Shown: positions 24,091-33,204 of the stretch, piece after piece
Position numbering within the stretch: the first letter of the stretch is position 1
How the letters are laid out: every line of letters begins with the position of its first letter
Source: Clostridia bacterium
GTDB taxonomy: Bacteria; Bacillota; Clostridia; Christensenellales; Aristaeellaceae
Length of the DNA: 46,683 nucleotides
Direction: 5' to 3'
Assembly: GCA_017526525.1 (NCBI GenBank)
Contig: JAFXRG010000026.1
Location: forward strand, 1 to 46,683
Program-made: the position numbers and the translations under genes
The notes under the pieces: model-generated
What the model was told of the DNA's origin: nothing
What the model saw: only the letters and a program-made list of their open reading frames with translations
The model's database searches: none

Positions 24091-25230
24091 TCAGAAGAAG
24101 GGCCAGCGGCTCAGCAGGAAACCGGGAATCACCACGATCAGGAAAAACGCCCAGCTGACCAGCGTGAACACCCGGATGAACCGGCCGCCCTGCCCGGGAT
24201 AGGACCGCACGTAAATCCGGTAGTTGATGACCGAGGCCAGGGAGCCGATCAGGGAGCAGAGGCCGGCGGTGTCCGCCCCGTAAATCAGCCCGGCGAAGTT
24301 TCCGGAGAAGGGGTAGAGCACAATGGTGGCCGGCACGTTGGAAATGACCTGGGACAGGCCGATGGCCCACCAGTATTCGTTCCCGTCCACGGCCTTTGTC
24401 AGCACCCCGGAAATGCCCGGGTGCGCGGCGATGGACGAGGAGAAAACGAAAAAGCACAGGAAGGTGACAATCAGCACGTAGTCCACCTGCAGCAGCAGCT
24501 TCCGGTCCACCAGCAGAATCGTGCCGAGGACCAGCGCCACCGCCCAGGGCCACAGCCCGGTGCGGGTGACGATCACCGTCAGGATCAGCGCGAAAAGCAC
24601 CAGGTAGATTCCCCGGCGGATCCGGCCTTCCGGCTGCCAGGGCTTGTCCTCCGCCCCGGCGGAAATCTCCTCCCGCAGGTTTTTCCGGTACAGGAAAAGA
24701 ATGAAGCCAACCAGCAGCAGGGCGGACAGGGCGCACAGCGGCAGCATGTGCGCCATGAAATGCCAGGCGCTGACCCCGGCCTGGCCGAAAAGAAACAGGT
24801 TCTGGGGGCTGCCGAAGGGCATGAGCATGGAGCCCCGGATGGCCGCAATGTTCTGCAGGGTCAGCACGGGCAGGATGTACTTCTCCTTTCCGGCGGCGCC
24901 GAAAAGCAGCAGGGTCAGCGGCACAAAAATGATCAGGGAAACGTCGTTGGTCACGAACATGGAAGTGAAGAACACGCCGAAAACCAGGAACAGCGTCAGC
25001 GTGGTCATCCGCTTCATGCGCCCGGCCAGGCGGATCAGCGGCCGGAAAATGTTTTCCTTTTTAAAGCCTTCCAGCACGCACAGCATCATCAGCAGGGTGC
25101 CCAGGGTCCGCCAGTCAATCTCCTGCAGCAGCCGCCCTGAGGGCGGGGTGATGACCAGCGCGGCCGCCGCTGCAGCCAGCGACAGGGTCAGCATCATTTC
25201 CTTTTTGAAAAACCCGAATACTTTTTTCAT
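24091..25230 (-). CDS. SLC13/CitMHS-type anion permease
   Basis: A 379-residue integral membrane protein with about ten to eleven spans in two halves. Family blocks are FTSMFVTNDVSLIIFVPL in the first half and ISNVPATIVLYPFSGNF in the second, which are the Asn-Asp/Asn-Pro type motifs of ArsB/NhaD-CitMHS-SLC13 transporters. It likely moves a carboxylate or other anion with a cation; the substrate cannot be told. It follows the S41-like gene by 22 bases on the same strand, with AAAGGA ahead of the ATG, so the two form an operon. It is shorter than typical DASS transporters (~460). Confidence 0.82.
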   Translation of the reverse strand: MKKVFGFFKKEMMLTLSLAAAAAALVITPPSGRLLQEIDWRTLGTLLMMLCVLEGFKKENIFRPLIRLAGRMKRMTTLTLFLVFGVFFTSMFVTNDVSLIIFVPLTLLLFGAAGKEKYILPVLTLQNIAAIRGSMLMPFGSPQNLFLFGQAGVSAWHFMAHMLPLCALSALLLVGFILFLYRKNLREEISAGAEDKPWQPEGRIRRGIYLVLFALILTVIVTRTGLWPWAVALVLGTILLVDRKLLLQVDYVLIVTFLCFFVFSSSIAAHPGISGVLTKAVDGNEYWWAIGLSQVISNVPATIVLYPFSGNFAGLIYGADTAGLCSLIGSLASVINYRIYVRSYPGQGGRFIRVFTLVSWAFFLIVVIPGFLLSRWPFF

Positions 25231-25252
25231 GAACAGCCGTGTCCTTTCCCCG

Positions 25253-27001
25253 TCAGATCAGCCCGTTGATGTATGCGGTCAGCTGCTCCCGGTTGTAGTA
25301 GCTGTCAAGGTTGGCCAGGTACAGATCCGGTTCGATGCCCCGGTCGATGTCGTAAAACACGCCGTTTTTGAAATAGGACAGCTGGTAGTTGCCGGACAGC
25401 TGGATCAGGGTTCCCCAGGCGGTGGAGAAGGGCAGGACGAGGCAGGATCCGCCTCCGGAGGTCCGGCCGATCAGGGTGGCCTTCTGGGTGTTCTTGAAGG
25501 CGGCGGGAACCAGGTTTCCGCAGGAGAAGCTCAGCGGGGAAATCAGGCAGAACACCTTTTTGTCGTACAGGGTGTCCTCCACGGTGAATGCGCCGTCCAG
25601 GTTGACGTCCGCCCGGTAGAAGGTGTTGGAGTTGGCTCCGGTAAATTTGTTTTCCATGCTCACCGAAGCGTCCCCCAGCACCCAGCACATCACAAAGGCC
25701 GCCGCGGGCACGGAGCCGCCTTCGTTGCAGCTCAGGTCAATCACCACGTTTTCCACGGGGCTGTCTTCCCGGTAAATCATTTCGTGGGCCCGGTGAATCA
25801 GCTGAATGGTATCCTCATCCGGTTCCACGTCCTCCCCGTCCGGAACCGGTTCCTCGTAGTAGGAAGGCCAGTCCATGCTGGTAAAGGCGTCAAAGGTGAT
25901 ATAGGCGGTGTTGCCGATCTCCTGGTAGCTGTCGAAGTCCTCGCCAAGATACTTTTCGCGGCACTCGGTGTACATGTCCCTGTCCGCATTGTATTTTTCG
26001 GTGGACGGCCCGGTGCTTTCCACCGCGTAGGAGGCGCTGCTCATCCAGGAAGGGCTCAGGAAGGCGGAATGCTGGTCGTCCAGGCAGAGGTTGATGAGAT
26101 ATTCCAGGGCCTTGTCTGCGGCGGCGGAATCCGCATCCGCCAGCTGCCCGTCCAGTCCCGTCTGCCAGAACAGCTGGCTGAAGGAGGTGATGCCGTGAAT
26201 CTCCTTTAGCCCGTACAGGCAGTCCAGCGCCAGGCACAGCTCGTTGTATCCGAATTCCGCCAGCGCTTTGCTCCGGGAAACGGGGGCGGCCGAATAGTAA
26301 TATTCGCCCAGGGGCGTCAGGCCGCCTTCCCGGGTGCCGAAGCAGTCGGCGTCGCCCAGGAACAGGGCATCTCCGTTGTAAAACAGGCTCTGCTGGAAAA
26401 CCGGCGAAACGAGGAAATCGCTGATCAGCTGCAGGGGAAGAAAGCCGGTGCCTTCCGCTTCCGGCAGGGAAATATGGTATTCCTTCAGGTCCAGCACCAC
26501 CGCGTCCCCCTGCCGTTCGCAGGACTTGCTGACGGTGCTCTGGAACAGCGTTCCCTTCCGGTTGGAAACGTCCGGGCCGGCAAAAAGCTTTTCCAGCAGG
26601 GCCGAATCGGTGGAATCATGGATAAAGAGATCATAGTCGTTGAAAACAATCAGGTCATCGGCAAAATCCACCTGCATGAAATAACCGTTCTCCCGGGTCA
26701 GGATCAGCAGGTGCTCTTCCGGATCCATCACATAATCCAGGGCGTAATCCGGGTCCGGGAAGCAGTCGTTATACAGCATGCACAGCAGCCCGGGAAGGTC
26801 CGTCGCGTCAATCCACGGAAGATCCCCGTCGCCGTTGAGCAGGCATACCGTAAACTCGTCCTCCGCCTCCACGGTAGTTATGTAGAAGGGCAGCGTCACC
26901 CGCTCCACGGATACGGATTCATCCCCGCCGCTTTCCGCCTGTGCGGGCGCCAGGCCGATGAGCAGCGCCAGCACCAGGATCCATGCAGTGATTTTTTTCA
27001 T
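25253..27001 (-). CDS. Secreted S41-family protease-like protein
   Basis: A 582-residue exported protein with signal peptide (MKKITAWILVLALLIG...AQA). The last ~270 residues resemble the C-terminal processing protease fold: NVVIDLSCNEGGS for the oxyanion strand, the nucleophile serine in LSFSCGN, then LIGRTSGGGSC. The lysine of CtpA-type members (GKG) is replaced by GGG, as in tricorn/IRBP-type S41 enzymes, so a different general base or loss of activity is possible. The N-terminal half is unrecognised and very acidic. No PDZ domain seen. It is co-transcribed with the anion permease. Confidence 0.78.
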   Translation of the reverse strand: MKKITAWILVLALLIGLAPAQAESGGDESVSVERVTLPFYITTVEAEDEFTVCLLNGDGDLPWIDATDLPGLLCMLYNDCFPDPDYALDYVMDPEEHLLILTRENGYFMQVDFADDLIVFNDYDLFIHDSTDSALLEKLFAGPDVSNRKGTLFQSTVSKSCERQGDAVVLDLKEYHISLPEAEGTGFLPLQLISDFLVSPVFQQSLFYNGDALFLGDADCFGTREGGLTPLGEYYYSAAPVSRSKALAEFGYNELCLALDCLYGLKEIHGITSFSQLFWQTGLDGQLADADSAAADKALEYLINLCLDDQHSAFLSPSWMSSASYAVESTGPSTEKYNADRDMYTECREKYLGEDFDSYQEIGNTAYITFDAFTSMDWPSYYEEPVPDGEDVEPDEDTIQLIHRAHEMIYREDSPVENVVIDLSCNEGGSVPAAAFVMCWVLGDASVSMENKFTGANSNTFYRADVNLDGAFTVEDTLYDKKVFCLISPLSFSCGNLVPAAFKNTQKATLIGRTSGGGSCLVLPFSTAWGTLIQLSGNYQLSYFKNGVFYDIDRGIEPDLYLANLDSYYNREQLTAYINGLI

Positions 27002-27048
27002 CGGGTATCTCCTCCTCCGAACCTGCCTGCTTTCGCGCAGGGCGATTC

Positions 27049-27077
27049 ATCATACCAAAAAAACCCTTTTCCTTCAA
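27049..27077 (-). promoter_or_regulatory. Promoter of the S41-permease operon
   Basis: On the minus strand, TTGAAG (27077-27072), 17-bp spacer and TATGAT (27054-27049), 48 bases before the ATG. Confidence 0.8.
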
Positions 27078-27120
27078 CCTCGAACCCGGCCGGAAAACCT
27101 CCGGAAAAAAGAATCGGGCA

Positions 27121-27149
27121 TTGACCGGCGGAGCCGGATTCTGTAAAAT
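27121..27149 (+). promoter_or_regulatory. Promoter of the tryptophan-repeat gene
   Basis: TTGACC (27121-27126), 17-bp spacer and TAAAAT (27144-27149); start site expected near 27156, divergent from the S41 promoter. Confidence 0.82.
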
Positions 27150-27203
27150 AGAAGAAAGACCGGATCGGAAAAACCCGGTCAACGAATGGAGGAAAAACCG
27201 AAA

Positions 27204-27965
27204 ATGAAACTGAAAAAATTCTTTGCGTTCCTTCTGGCGTTCTGCCTGCTGTTTTCCGCCGCATCCGCGGAGCAGGTTGACATCTTTTCATCCATCGGCA
27301 ACTGGTTCGGCCAGGCCGTGAAGGATGCCGGCAAATGGGTTTCCCAGGCCTGGGAGGATTCCACCAAATGGGTGAACCAGGCGCTGGACGATTCCGGCAA
27401 ATGGGTGGCCCAGGCGTGGGAGGACTCCTCCAAATGGGTTTCCCAGGCCTGGACGGACAGCAGCAAATGGGTGGCCGATAACTGGACCGGCTTCCTGACC
27501 TGGGTCAAAACCATTACTTGGGACAATCCCTATACCTGGATCCCCACCGTGGTGCAGGAAAAAGGCGCCGCGGCCTACGACGAGTATGCCGCCTTCAAGG
27601 CCTTCCTGGCGGGCGGCCCGGACGCCGCCGCGGTCCGCGGGGAGTTCGCCAAACGGCTTGCCGCCCTGTCCCTGGCCCAGGAAGAGCAGGATTCCGTCTG
27701 GAACGTCCTGGCCAAATGGGCGGAGGATAAGAAAATCCCCCAGGAAAAAGCTGCCCTGCTGGCCATTCCCTGCCTGGTGCGGCTGAACCTCCTGGGCAAG
27801 TCCGTCCTGGGCCTGGGGGACAATGACCGCCTTACGGCTCCCATGGTCGCCCAGTACCAGCTGACCATCCTGGAGGCCATGCAGGTCAATTCCGCGGAGG
27901 ATGCGGAGGCCCGGCTCAACGCCCTCCGGTCCACCCTGGACCAGCTGGCAAAGCCGGCCGCCTGA
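27204..27965 (+). CDS. Secreted protein with 11-residue tryptophan repeats
   Basis: A 253-residue exported protein. The signal peptide covers residues 1-~22 (KKFFAFLLAFCLLFSAASA). Then come about five tandem units of 11 residues of the form KWVxQAWxDSx, followed by KWVADNW and a helical, Ala/Leu-rich C-terminal domain of ~150 residues. Eleven-residue periodicity predicts long amphipathic helices with a Trp stripe, as in surface- or membrane-associating proteins; no named family recognised. ATG 27204 has GGAGG 11 bases upstream; ATG 27186 overlaps that site. Monocistronic with its own promoter and a following hairpin. Confidence 0.78.
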   Translation: MKLKKFFAFLLAFCLLFSAASAEQVDIFSSIGNWFGQAVKDAGKWVSQAWEDSTKWVNQALDDSGKWVAQAWEDSSKWVSQAWTDSSKWVADNWTGFLTWVKTITWDNPYTWIPTVVQEKGAAAYDEYAAFKAFLAGGPDAAAVRGEFAKRLAALSLAQEEQDSVWNVLAKWAEDKKIPQEKAALLAIPCLVRLNLLGKSVLGLGDNDRLTAPMVAQYQLTILEAMQVNSAEDAEARLNALRSTLDQLAKPAA

Positions 27966-27987
27966 TAAAAATCCAGCAGGCATACAA

Positions 27988-28017
27988 AAAGGAGCGTCTT
28001 TCGCAGGGCGCTCCTTT
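27988..28017 (+). terminator. Probable terminator after the tryptophan-repeat gene
   Basis: AAAGGAGCG (27988-27996) pairs with CGCTCCTTT (28009-28017), a 9-bp stem with a 12-nt loop. The T-tract is short, so strength is uncertain. Confidence 0.6.
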
Positions 28018-28134
28018 GCCGTTTCCGGAGGCGCTGCCGGGCCGATGTCCCGGACAGCGGCACCCCCAACGGGACAGCCGGCAGGGAGAAAGGATGGCCT
28101 TCCGCTGTTCCGAATGAATATGCCTGGCGGCTCC

Positions 28135-28165
28135 TTGACCTGACCACAGGTGGTTATGTTATCAT
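28135..28165 (+). promoter_or_regulatory. MerR-type promoter of operon A (peptide exporter)
   Basis: TTGACC (28135-28140), an over-long 19-bp spacer and TATCAT (28160-28165). The spacer contains ACCACAGGTGGT, centre of an imperfect inverted repeat whose 10-bp arms match at 8 positions. A 19-bp spacer holding a dyad between -35 and -10 is the MerR-family pattern. It matches 36322-36352 at 28 of 31 bases. Confidence 0.85.
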
Positions 28166-28208
28166 AAACGAAAACAGAAACCACCCGATGGACAGAGGTT
28201 GATATAAA

Positions 28209-28427
28209 ATGAGCATATTTCGCCAGAAAAGCCTGAAGCGAATCTCTTCTCCGGAACAGCTGAATGATTATATCCGTGTGACCCGGCCGTCGGTGTGGCT
28301 GGTGCTGGCAGCCGTGATCCTTCTCCTGGCCGGGATCATCGTATGGAGTATCCTGGGCACGGTTGAAGCCCGTGAAGCTGACGGCAGCACAAAGGAAATC
28401 CATCCCATCACGTTTGTTACCAATTAA
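28209..28427 (+). CDS. Truncated NHLM-type HlyD secretion protein (membrane stub)
   Basis: Seventy-two residues: a short cytoplasmic start (FRQKSLKRISSPEQLNDYI), a membrane span (VWLVLAAVILLLAGIIVW) and a ~20-residue tail. The beginning matches the first part of the HlyD-like proteins of NHLM peptide-export systems, but the biotinyl-lipoyl and beta-barrel parts are missing and a stop codon ends it. A continuation frame is not found before the ABC gene at 28454. It may be a purposely minimal membrane partner of the transporter, or a decayed gene kept by chance. First gene of operon A, about 40 bases after the expected start site. Confidence 0.7.
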   Translation: MSIFRQKSLKRISSPEQLNDYIRVTRPSVWLVLAAVILLLAGIIVWSILGTVEAREADGSTKEIHPITFVTN

Positions 28428-28453
28428 TGACCTTCTGAGCGGGAGATAAAACG

Positions 28454-30631
28454 ATGGCAGAGAAAACCGCCGGGCGCCCCGTCCGGAAAGGCGTGGCAAA
28501 AGTACCGATGGTCATGCAGCTCGAAGCGCTGGAATGCGGGGCTGCATGTCTTTGCATGCTGCTGGCCTATTATGGCAAATGGATTCCGCTGGAGCAGGTC
28601 CGCGCGGACTGCGGGGTAAGCCGGGACGGATCCACCGCTAAAAACATCCTGCGTGCAGCCCGCAATTACGGAATGAAAGCCCAGGGTTCCCGGTTTGAAC
28701 CGAAGATGCTGCGGGACAGGGGCCGGTTTCCCTGCATTATTCACTGGGAATTCAATCATTTTGTTGTCTGCAACGGATTCAAAGGGGATCGGGTATGGCT
28801 GAACGATCCGGCCGAGGGAACCTATTCCGTCAGCCTGGAACAGTTTGACCAGTCTTTTACCGGCGTTGTGCTGATGATGGAACCCGGGGAAGCATTTGAG
28901 CCGGGCGGAAAACCCAAAAGCGCGGTCTCCTTTATCCGGAAACGGCTGAAAGGAACGGAGGCTGCCGTTCTCTTCGTCGTGCTGACAACCGTGATCGCTT
29001 CCCTGACGGGGATTGTGAACGCGGGCTTTTCCCGCGCTTTCCTGGATTATCTCCTGCCGGGAACCAACCCGGACTGGGTGACGCCTTTTTTTATCGGGAT
29101 GGCTGCGGTGGCGGTTATCCAGATTGCCGCGGCCTGGATCCAGGCATTTTATTCCCTGCGGATCAACGGGAAAATGGCGGCGGAAGGAAATGTGTCCTAC
29201 ATATGGAAGGTGCTGAGACTGCCGATGAATTTCTTCTCCCAGCGGATGGCGGGGGATATCCAGGCGCGGAAGGAAAGCAATGCTTCCATCGCTGAAAACA
29301 TGGTCAGTACGCTGGCGCCGCTGGCGCTGAATACCGGCATGCTGGTTTTCTACCTGGTGGTTATGTTCCGGTATTCCTGGCTGCTGACGCTGATCGGGCT
29401 CTCCGCAATGGCTGTCAACTTTGCCATGTCCCGGTATATCAGCAACAAACGGATCAATATTACCCGGATTGCCATGCGGGATGAAGGAAAACTCGCCGGG
29501 GCCACCGTCGGCGCGCTGGACATGATCGAAACCATCAAAGCCAGCGGCGCGGAAAACGGATACTTTGAAAAATGGTCCGGATACCAGGCGTCCGTAAACA
29601 CTCAAAATGTCCGCTTTGCAAGAATAAACCTGTACCTGGGGATGATTCCGGAGGCTGTAAGCAGGCTCCTGGATGTCGCCGTGCTGATCCTGGGCGTATG
29701 GCTGACAATGCAGGGAAAGTTCACCGAAGGAATGATCCTGGCTTTCCAGGGATTCCTGTACGCGTTTATGGATCCCGCGGGCAGGCTGATTTCCGCCGGA
29801 CAGACCTTCCAGGAGATGCGCACCGGGATGGAACGCATTGAGGACGTCATGGAGTACCCGGATGATCCGGTGTTCGACGGAAAAGCGGAAAGCGCGGAAG
29901 AAATCAGCAAGCTTACCGGAAGCCTGGAAATGCGCAACGTCACGTTTGGCTATTCCAGGCTGGGGCCGCCCCTGATCGAGGATTTCAACCTGACGCTGAA
30001 ACCGGGGCAGCGGGTTGCCTTTGTGGGTGCTTCCGGATGCGGAAAATCCACGCTGGCGAATCTGATTTCCGGTCTGTATCAGCCCTGGAGCGGGGAAATC
30101 CTGTTTGACGGGGAACCGGTTTCCCGGATTGACCGGGACGCCTTCACCGGTTCCGTCGCGGTTGTGGACCAGGATATCATCCTCTTTGAGGACACGATTG
30201 CCGCAAACATCAAAATGTGGGATACCTCCATTGAGGACTACGAGATGATCATGGCGGCGCGGGATGCGAAAATCCATGAGGACATCATGCAGCGGGCGGG
30301 CGGCTATCAGTACCGGATTACGGAGGGCGGCCGGGATTTCTCGGGCGGCCAGCGGCAGCGCCTGGAGATTGCCCGGGTGCTGGCGCAGGATCCGACGATG
30401 ATTATCATGGACGAGGCCACCAGCGCGCTGGATGCCCGGACGGAATTCGAGGTGGTTGAATCCATCCGCAGGCGCCGGATTACCTGCGTTGTGATTGCCC
30501 ACAGGCTGTCGACCGTAAGGGATTGCGACGAGATCATCGTGATGGACCGGGGCAAGGTTGCGGAACGCGGAACCCATGAAGAACTGATGGCGCTGAACGG
30601 ACTGTATGCATCCCTGGTAACGTCTGAGTAA
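28454..30631 (+). CDS. C39 peptidase-ABC transporter (peptide leader cleavage and export)
   Basis: A 725-residue bacteriocin-type exporter of the NHLM ABC1 kind. The N-terminal C39 peptidase (~residues 15-135) has Gln22, catalytic Cys28 in LECGAAC, His102 in NHFVV and Asp118 in LNDPA, so double-glycine cleavage should work. Membrane spans occupy ~155-430. The ATPase (~480-715) has Walker A GASGCGKST, signature FSGGQRQR and Walker B IIMDEATSALD. It would remove leaders at GG and export cores, using ATP. The three Nif11-like peptides in operon B and the orphan GG peptide at 2909 are the visible candidates. It is followed 13 bases later by a second ABC gene. Confidence 0.95.
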   Translation: MAEKTAGRPVRKGVAKVPMVMQLEALECGAACLCMLLAYYGKWIPLEQVRADCGVSRDGSTAKNILRAARNYGMKAQGSRFEPKMLRDRGRFPCIIHWEFNHFVVCNGFKGDRVWLNDPAEGTYSVSLEQFDQSFTGVVLMMEPGEAFEPGGKPKSAVSFIRKRLKGTEAAVLFVVLTTVIASLTGIVNAGFSRAFLDYLLPGTNPDWVTPFFIGMAAVAVIQIAAAWIQAFYSLRINGKMAAEGNVSYIWKVLRLPMNFFSQRMAGDIQARKESNASIAENMVSTLAPLALNTGMLVFYLVVMFRYSWLLTLIGLSAMAVNFAMSRYISNKRINITRIAMRDEGKLAGATVGALDMIETIKASGAENGYFEKWSGYQASVNTQNVRFARINLYLGMIPEAVSRLLDVAVLILGVWLTMQGKFTEGMILAFQGFLYAFMDPAGRLISAGQTFQEMRTGMERIEDVMEYPDDPVFDGKAESAEEISKLTGSLEMRNVTFGYSRLGPPLIEDFNLTLKPGQRVAFVGASGCGKSTLANLISGLYQPWSGEILFDGEPVSRIDRDAFTGSVAVVDQDIILFEDTIAANIKMWDTSIEDYEMIMAARDAKIHEDIMQRAGGYQYRITEGGRDFSGGQRQRLEIARVLAQDPTMIIMDEATSALDARTEFEVVESIRRRRITCVVIAHRLSTVRDCDEIIVMDRGKVAERGTHEELMALNGLYASLVTSE

Positions 30632-30644
30632 AGGAGGAAGCCGA

Positions 30645-32858
30645 ATGGGCTGGTTTGACGATCAGATCCGGGAGCGCAAGGAAACGGAACAAGCCCTGTT
30701 CGAGGAATCCTTCCGGGCGATTGCCGGGGCCGTGATGGGAAGGCGCCTGTCGGAAGCGCTGAACAATGAACGGCAGGCAGCCACGGACGCCATCGGGGAA
30801 ATCCTGAAGTACTACCGTGTCCGGCCCCGGGAAGTACCGGATACCATCCGGGACATGAACGAGGTGCTGGAATACCTGATGCGCCCCTTCGGCATTATGC
30901 GGCGCAGCGTAAAACTTGGGAAAAACTGGTACAGGGATGCCGCGGGCGCGATGCTGGGAACACGGAAAGATGACGGAACCGTGGTGGCTTTGCTGCCCCG
31001 GGGACTGTCGGGCTATCATTTCCTGGACCGGAAAACAGGGAAATACGTTCGCGTAAACCGGGACACCGCCGCCCTGTTTGACGAGGAGGCTTTCGCGTTT
31101 TACAAACCGTTCCCTTTAAAGAAAATGAACACCCGGGACCTGGTGAAATATATACTGGGGCAGGTTTCCCCGGCGGATTCCGTCCTGCTGGCGGCGGCGG
31201 TGATCGCGGCGACGCTGGCCGGGATGTTCATGCCCCGCCTGAACGCCCTGCTGTTTTCGGACGTCCTGGCGTCCGGAAGCATAAAAATGCTGGCAGGCAT
31301 GGCCGTCTTTATGGCCTGCGCGGTTCTTTCCGCCCTGCTGTTTTCCACGGTGAAGAACTTCATCACTGCACGGATTACTTCCAGGGCAGGGATTGCGGTG
31401 GAGGCGGCGTCCATGATGCGCGTACTGTCCCTGCCGGCGGACTTTTTCAAACAGTACAGCTCGGGCGAACTGTCCAGCCGGATCAACTCCGTCAGTATCC
31501 TTGTAAAACAAATGGCGGAGACGATCCTGTCCACAGGCCTTGTCAGCCTGTTTTCCCTTGCCTATGTTTCGCAGCTTTTCCTGTATGCCCCGTCCATGGC
31601 CCGACCGGCTGTGCTGGTGATTATATGCACGTTCGCGATCTCCGCGGCAACGGTGCTGATACAGCTGAAAGTAACCCGGCAGCGTCTGGAGGTTTCCGCC
31701 AGGGAAAGCGGCGTCTGCCACGCCATGATCAGCGGCATCCGGAAAATCCGGCTGGCCGGCGCAGAAACGAGGGCTTTTGCCCGGTGGGGAAGGGTATACG
31801 CCGAAAGTGCCCGGCTGGCCTATAATCCGCCCATATTCCTGAAAATCGGAACGGTCATCAGCCTTGCTGTTTCCACGGTCGGCATGATGGTACTGTATTA
31901 TACGGCGATCCGCAGCAAAGTCTCCGTATCGGACTATTACGCGTTCAATTCCGCATACGGCACGGTCAGCGGGGCATTCCTCACCCTGTCCGGTGTTGCG
32001 GCTTCTGTGGCGCAGATCAAGCCGATTATGGACCTGGTGAAACCCATTCTGGAAACCGTGCCGGAGATTGACGAGAACAGGGTGATGGTGACCCGGCTCT
32101 CCGGGGGAATCGAATTGAACAACGTTTCGTTCCGGTACCAGGAGGATATGCCCCTGATCCTGGACAACCTGAGCCTGAAAATCCGGCCGGGGCAGTATGT
32201 GGCCATCGTCGGGAAGACCGGATGCGGAAAGAGCACCCTGATGCGGATCCTGCTGGGATTTGAAAAACCGCAGAAAGGGGCCGTGTACTATGACGGACGG
32301 GACCTGAAAACCCTGGATCCCAAATCCCTGCGCAGGTGCATCGGCAGCGTGATACAGGACGGGAAACTCTTCATGGGGGATATGTACTCCAACATTACGG
32401 TTTCCGCTCCCTGGCTGACGGTCGACGACGCCTGGGAAGCGGCGGAGGCTGCCGGGCTCGCGGAGGATATCCGGCAGATGCCCATGGGAATGAACACGCT
32501 GATTTCAGAGGGCCAGGGCGGAATCTCCGGGGGGCAGCGCCAGCGGATCATGATCGCCCGGGCCATCGCCCCGAAACCGAAGGTCCTGATGTTTGACGAA
32601 GCGACAAGCGCGCTGGACAACCTGACACAAAAGCAGGTTTCCGAAGCGCTGGACAGGATGAAATGCACCCGGATCGTGATTGCCCACCGGCTGAGCACCA
32701 TCCGGCAGTGCGACCGGATCATCGTGCTGGAGGGCGGACGGATCGTTGAAGACGGAACCTATGAGGAGCTCATCGCCGGGAACGGGGTTTTTTCCGAACT
32801 GGTTGCCCGGCAGATGCTGAACCGGCCCGATAAAAACGAAGGAGGAAAGGGAACATGA
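30645..32858 (+). CDS. Second NHLM-type ABC transporter (no peptidase)
   Basis: A 737-residue permease-ATPase without C39. The first ~150 residues are a soluble helical/beta region (MGWFDDQIRERKETEQ start) typical of NHLM ABC2 proteins, thought to be a degenerate accessory domain. Membrane spans cover ~175-440; the ATPase has GKTGCGKST, ISGGQRQR and VLMFDEATSALD, all intact. Pairing with the preceding ABC1 suggests the two form a heterodimer or work in sequence on the same peptide. The stop overlaps the STAS gene start (ATGA at 32855). Confidence 0.93.
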   Translation: MGWFDDQIRERKETEQALFEESFRAIAGAVMGRRLSEALNNERQAATDAIGEILKYYRVRPREVPDTIRDMNEVLEYLMRPFGIMRRSVKLGKNWYRDAAGAMLGTRKDDGTVVALLPRGLSGYHFLDRKTGKYVRVNRDTAALFDEEAFAFYKPFPLKKMNTRDLVKYILGQVSPADSVLLAAAVIAATLAGMFMPRLNALLFSDVLASGSIKMLAGMAVFMACAVLSALLFSTVKNFITARITSRAGIAVEAASMMRVLSLPADFFKQYSSGELSSRINSVSILVKQMAETILSTGLVSLFSLAYVSQLFLYAPSMARPAVLVIICTFAISAATVLIQLKVTRQRLEVSARESGVCHAMISGIRKIRLAGAETRAFARWGRVYAESARLAYNPPIFLKIGTVISLAVSTVGMMVLYYTAIRSKVSVSDYYAFNSAYGTVSGAFLTLSGVAASVAQIKPIMDLVKPILETVPEIDENRVMVTRLSGGIELNNVSFRYQEDMPLILDNLSLKIRPGQYVAIVGKTGCGKSTLMRILLGFEKPQKGAVYYDGRDLKTLDPKSLRRCIGSVIQDGKLFMGDMYSNITVSAPWLTVDDAWEAAEAAGLAEDIRQMPMGMNTLISEGQGGISGGQRQRIMIARAIAPKPKVLMFDEATSALDNLTQKQVSEALDRMKCTRIVIAHRLSTIRQCDRIIVLEGGRIVEDGTYEELIAGNGVFSELVARQMLNRPDKNEGGKGT

Positions 32859-33154
32859 CGCTTGAAAAGGACGCAACCGGAACCCGGCTGACCATCGTGC
32901 CGGATGCGGAGCTGGATACCATTGCCGCGCGGGAGCTGGAAGGGGAGCTGCGCATGGCGATCGACGGGGTTACAGAACTGGTTTTCGATATGCGCGAGGT
33001 CAACTATATGGCATCCGCCGCCCTGCGTGTGCTTCATTCGGCGCAGAAGGTGATGAAAACCCAGGGGAGCATGGTGGTCCGCAATGTGAAACCGGAAGCA
33101 ATGGAGATCTTTGAGGTTACAGGATTTGTGGACCTGCTGACGATCGAAACCTGA
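32855..33154 (+). CDS. STAS-domain protein (anti-anti-sigma type)
   Basis: A 99-residue single STAS domain, like SpoIIAA/RsbV. The phospho-acceptor segment is VNYMASAALRVL with Ser54. In known systems a kinase phosphorylates this serine and a PP2C phosphatase removes it, switching binding to a partner. The next gene encodes both such activities. It begins inside the ABC2 stop codon, so its synthesis is coupled to transporter production. No sigma factor is nearby, so the output partner is not obvious. Confidence 0.9.
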   Translation: MTLEKDATGTRLTIVPDAELDTIAARELEGELRMAIDGVTELVFDMREVNYMASAALRVLHSAQKVMKTQGSMVVRNVKPEAMEIFEVTGFVDLLTIET

Positions 33155-33204
33155 CGACGGAACCGTACGGCGGAAAACCTCCGGGAAGACGAGGGATCAT
33201 CCAT

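Noticed and set aside
28424-30577. Long open frame antisense to the C39-ABC transporter
   Set aside because: Low-complexity composition without motifs; the plus-strand gene has all catalytic motifs.
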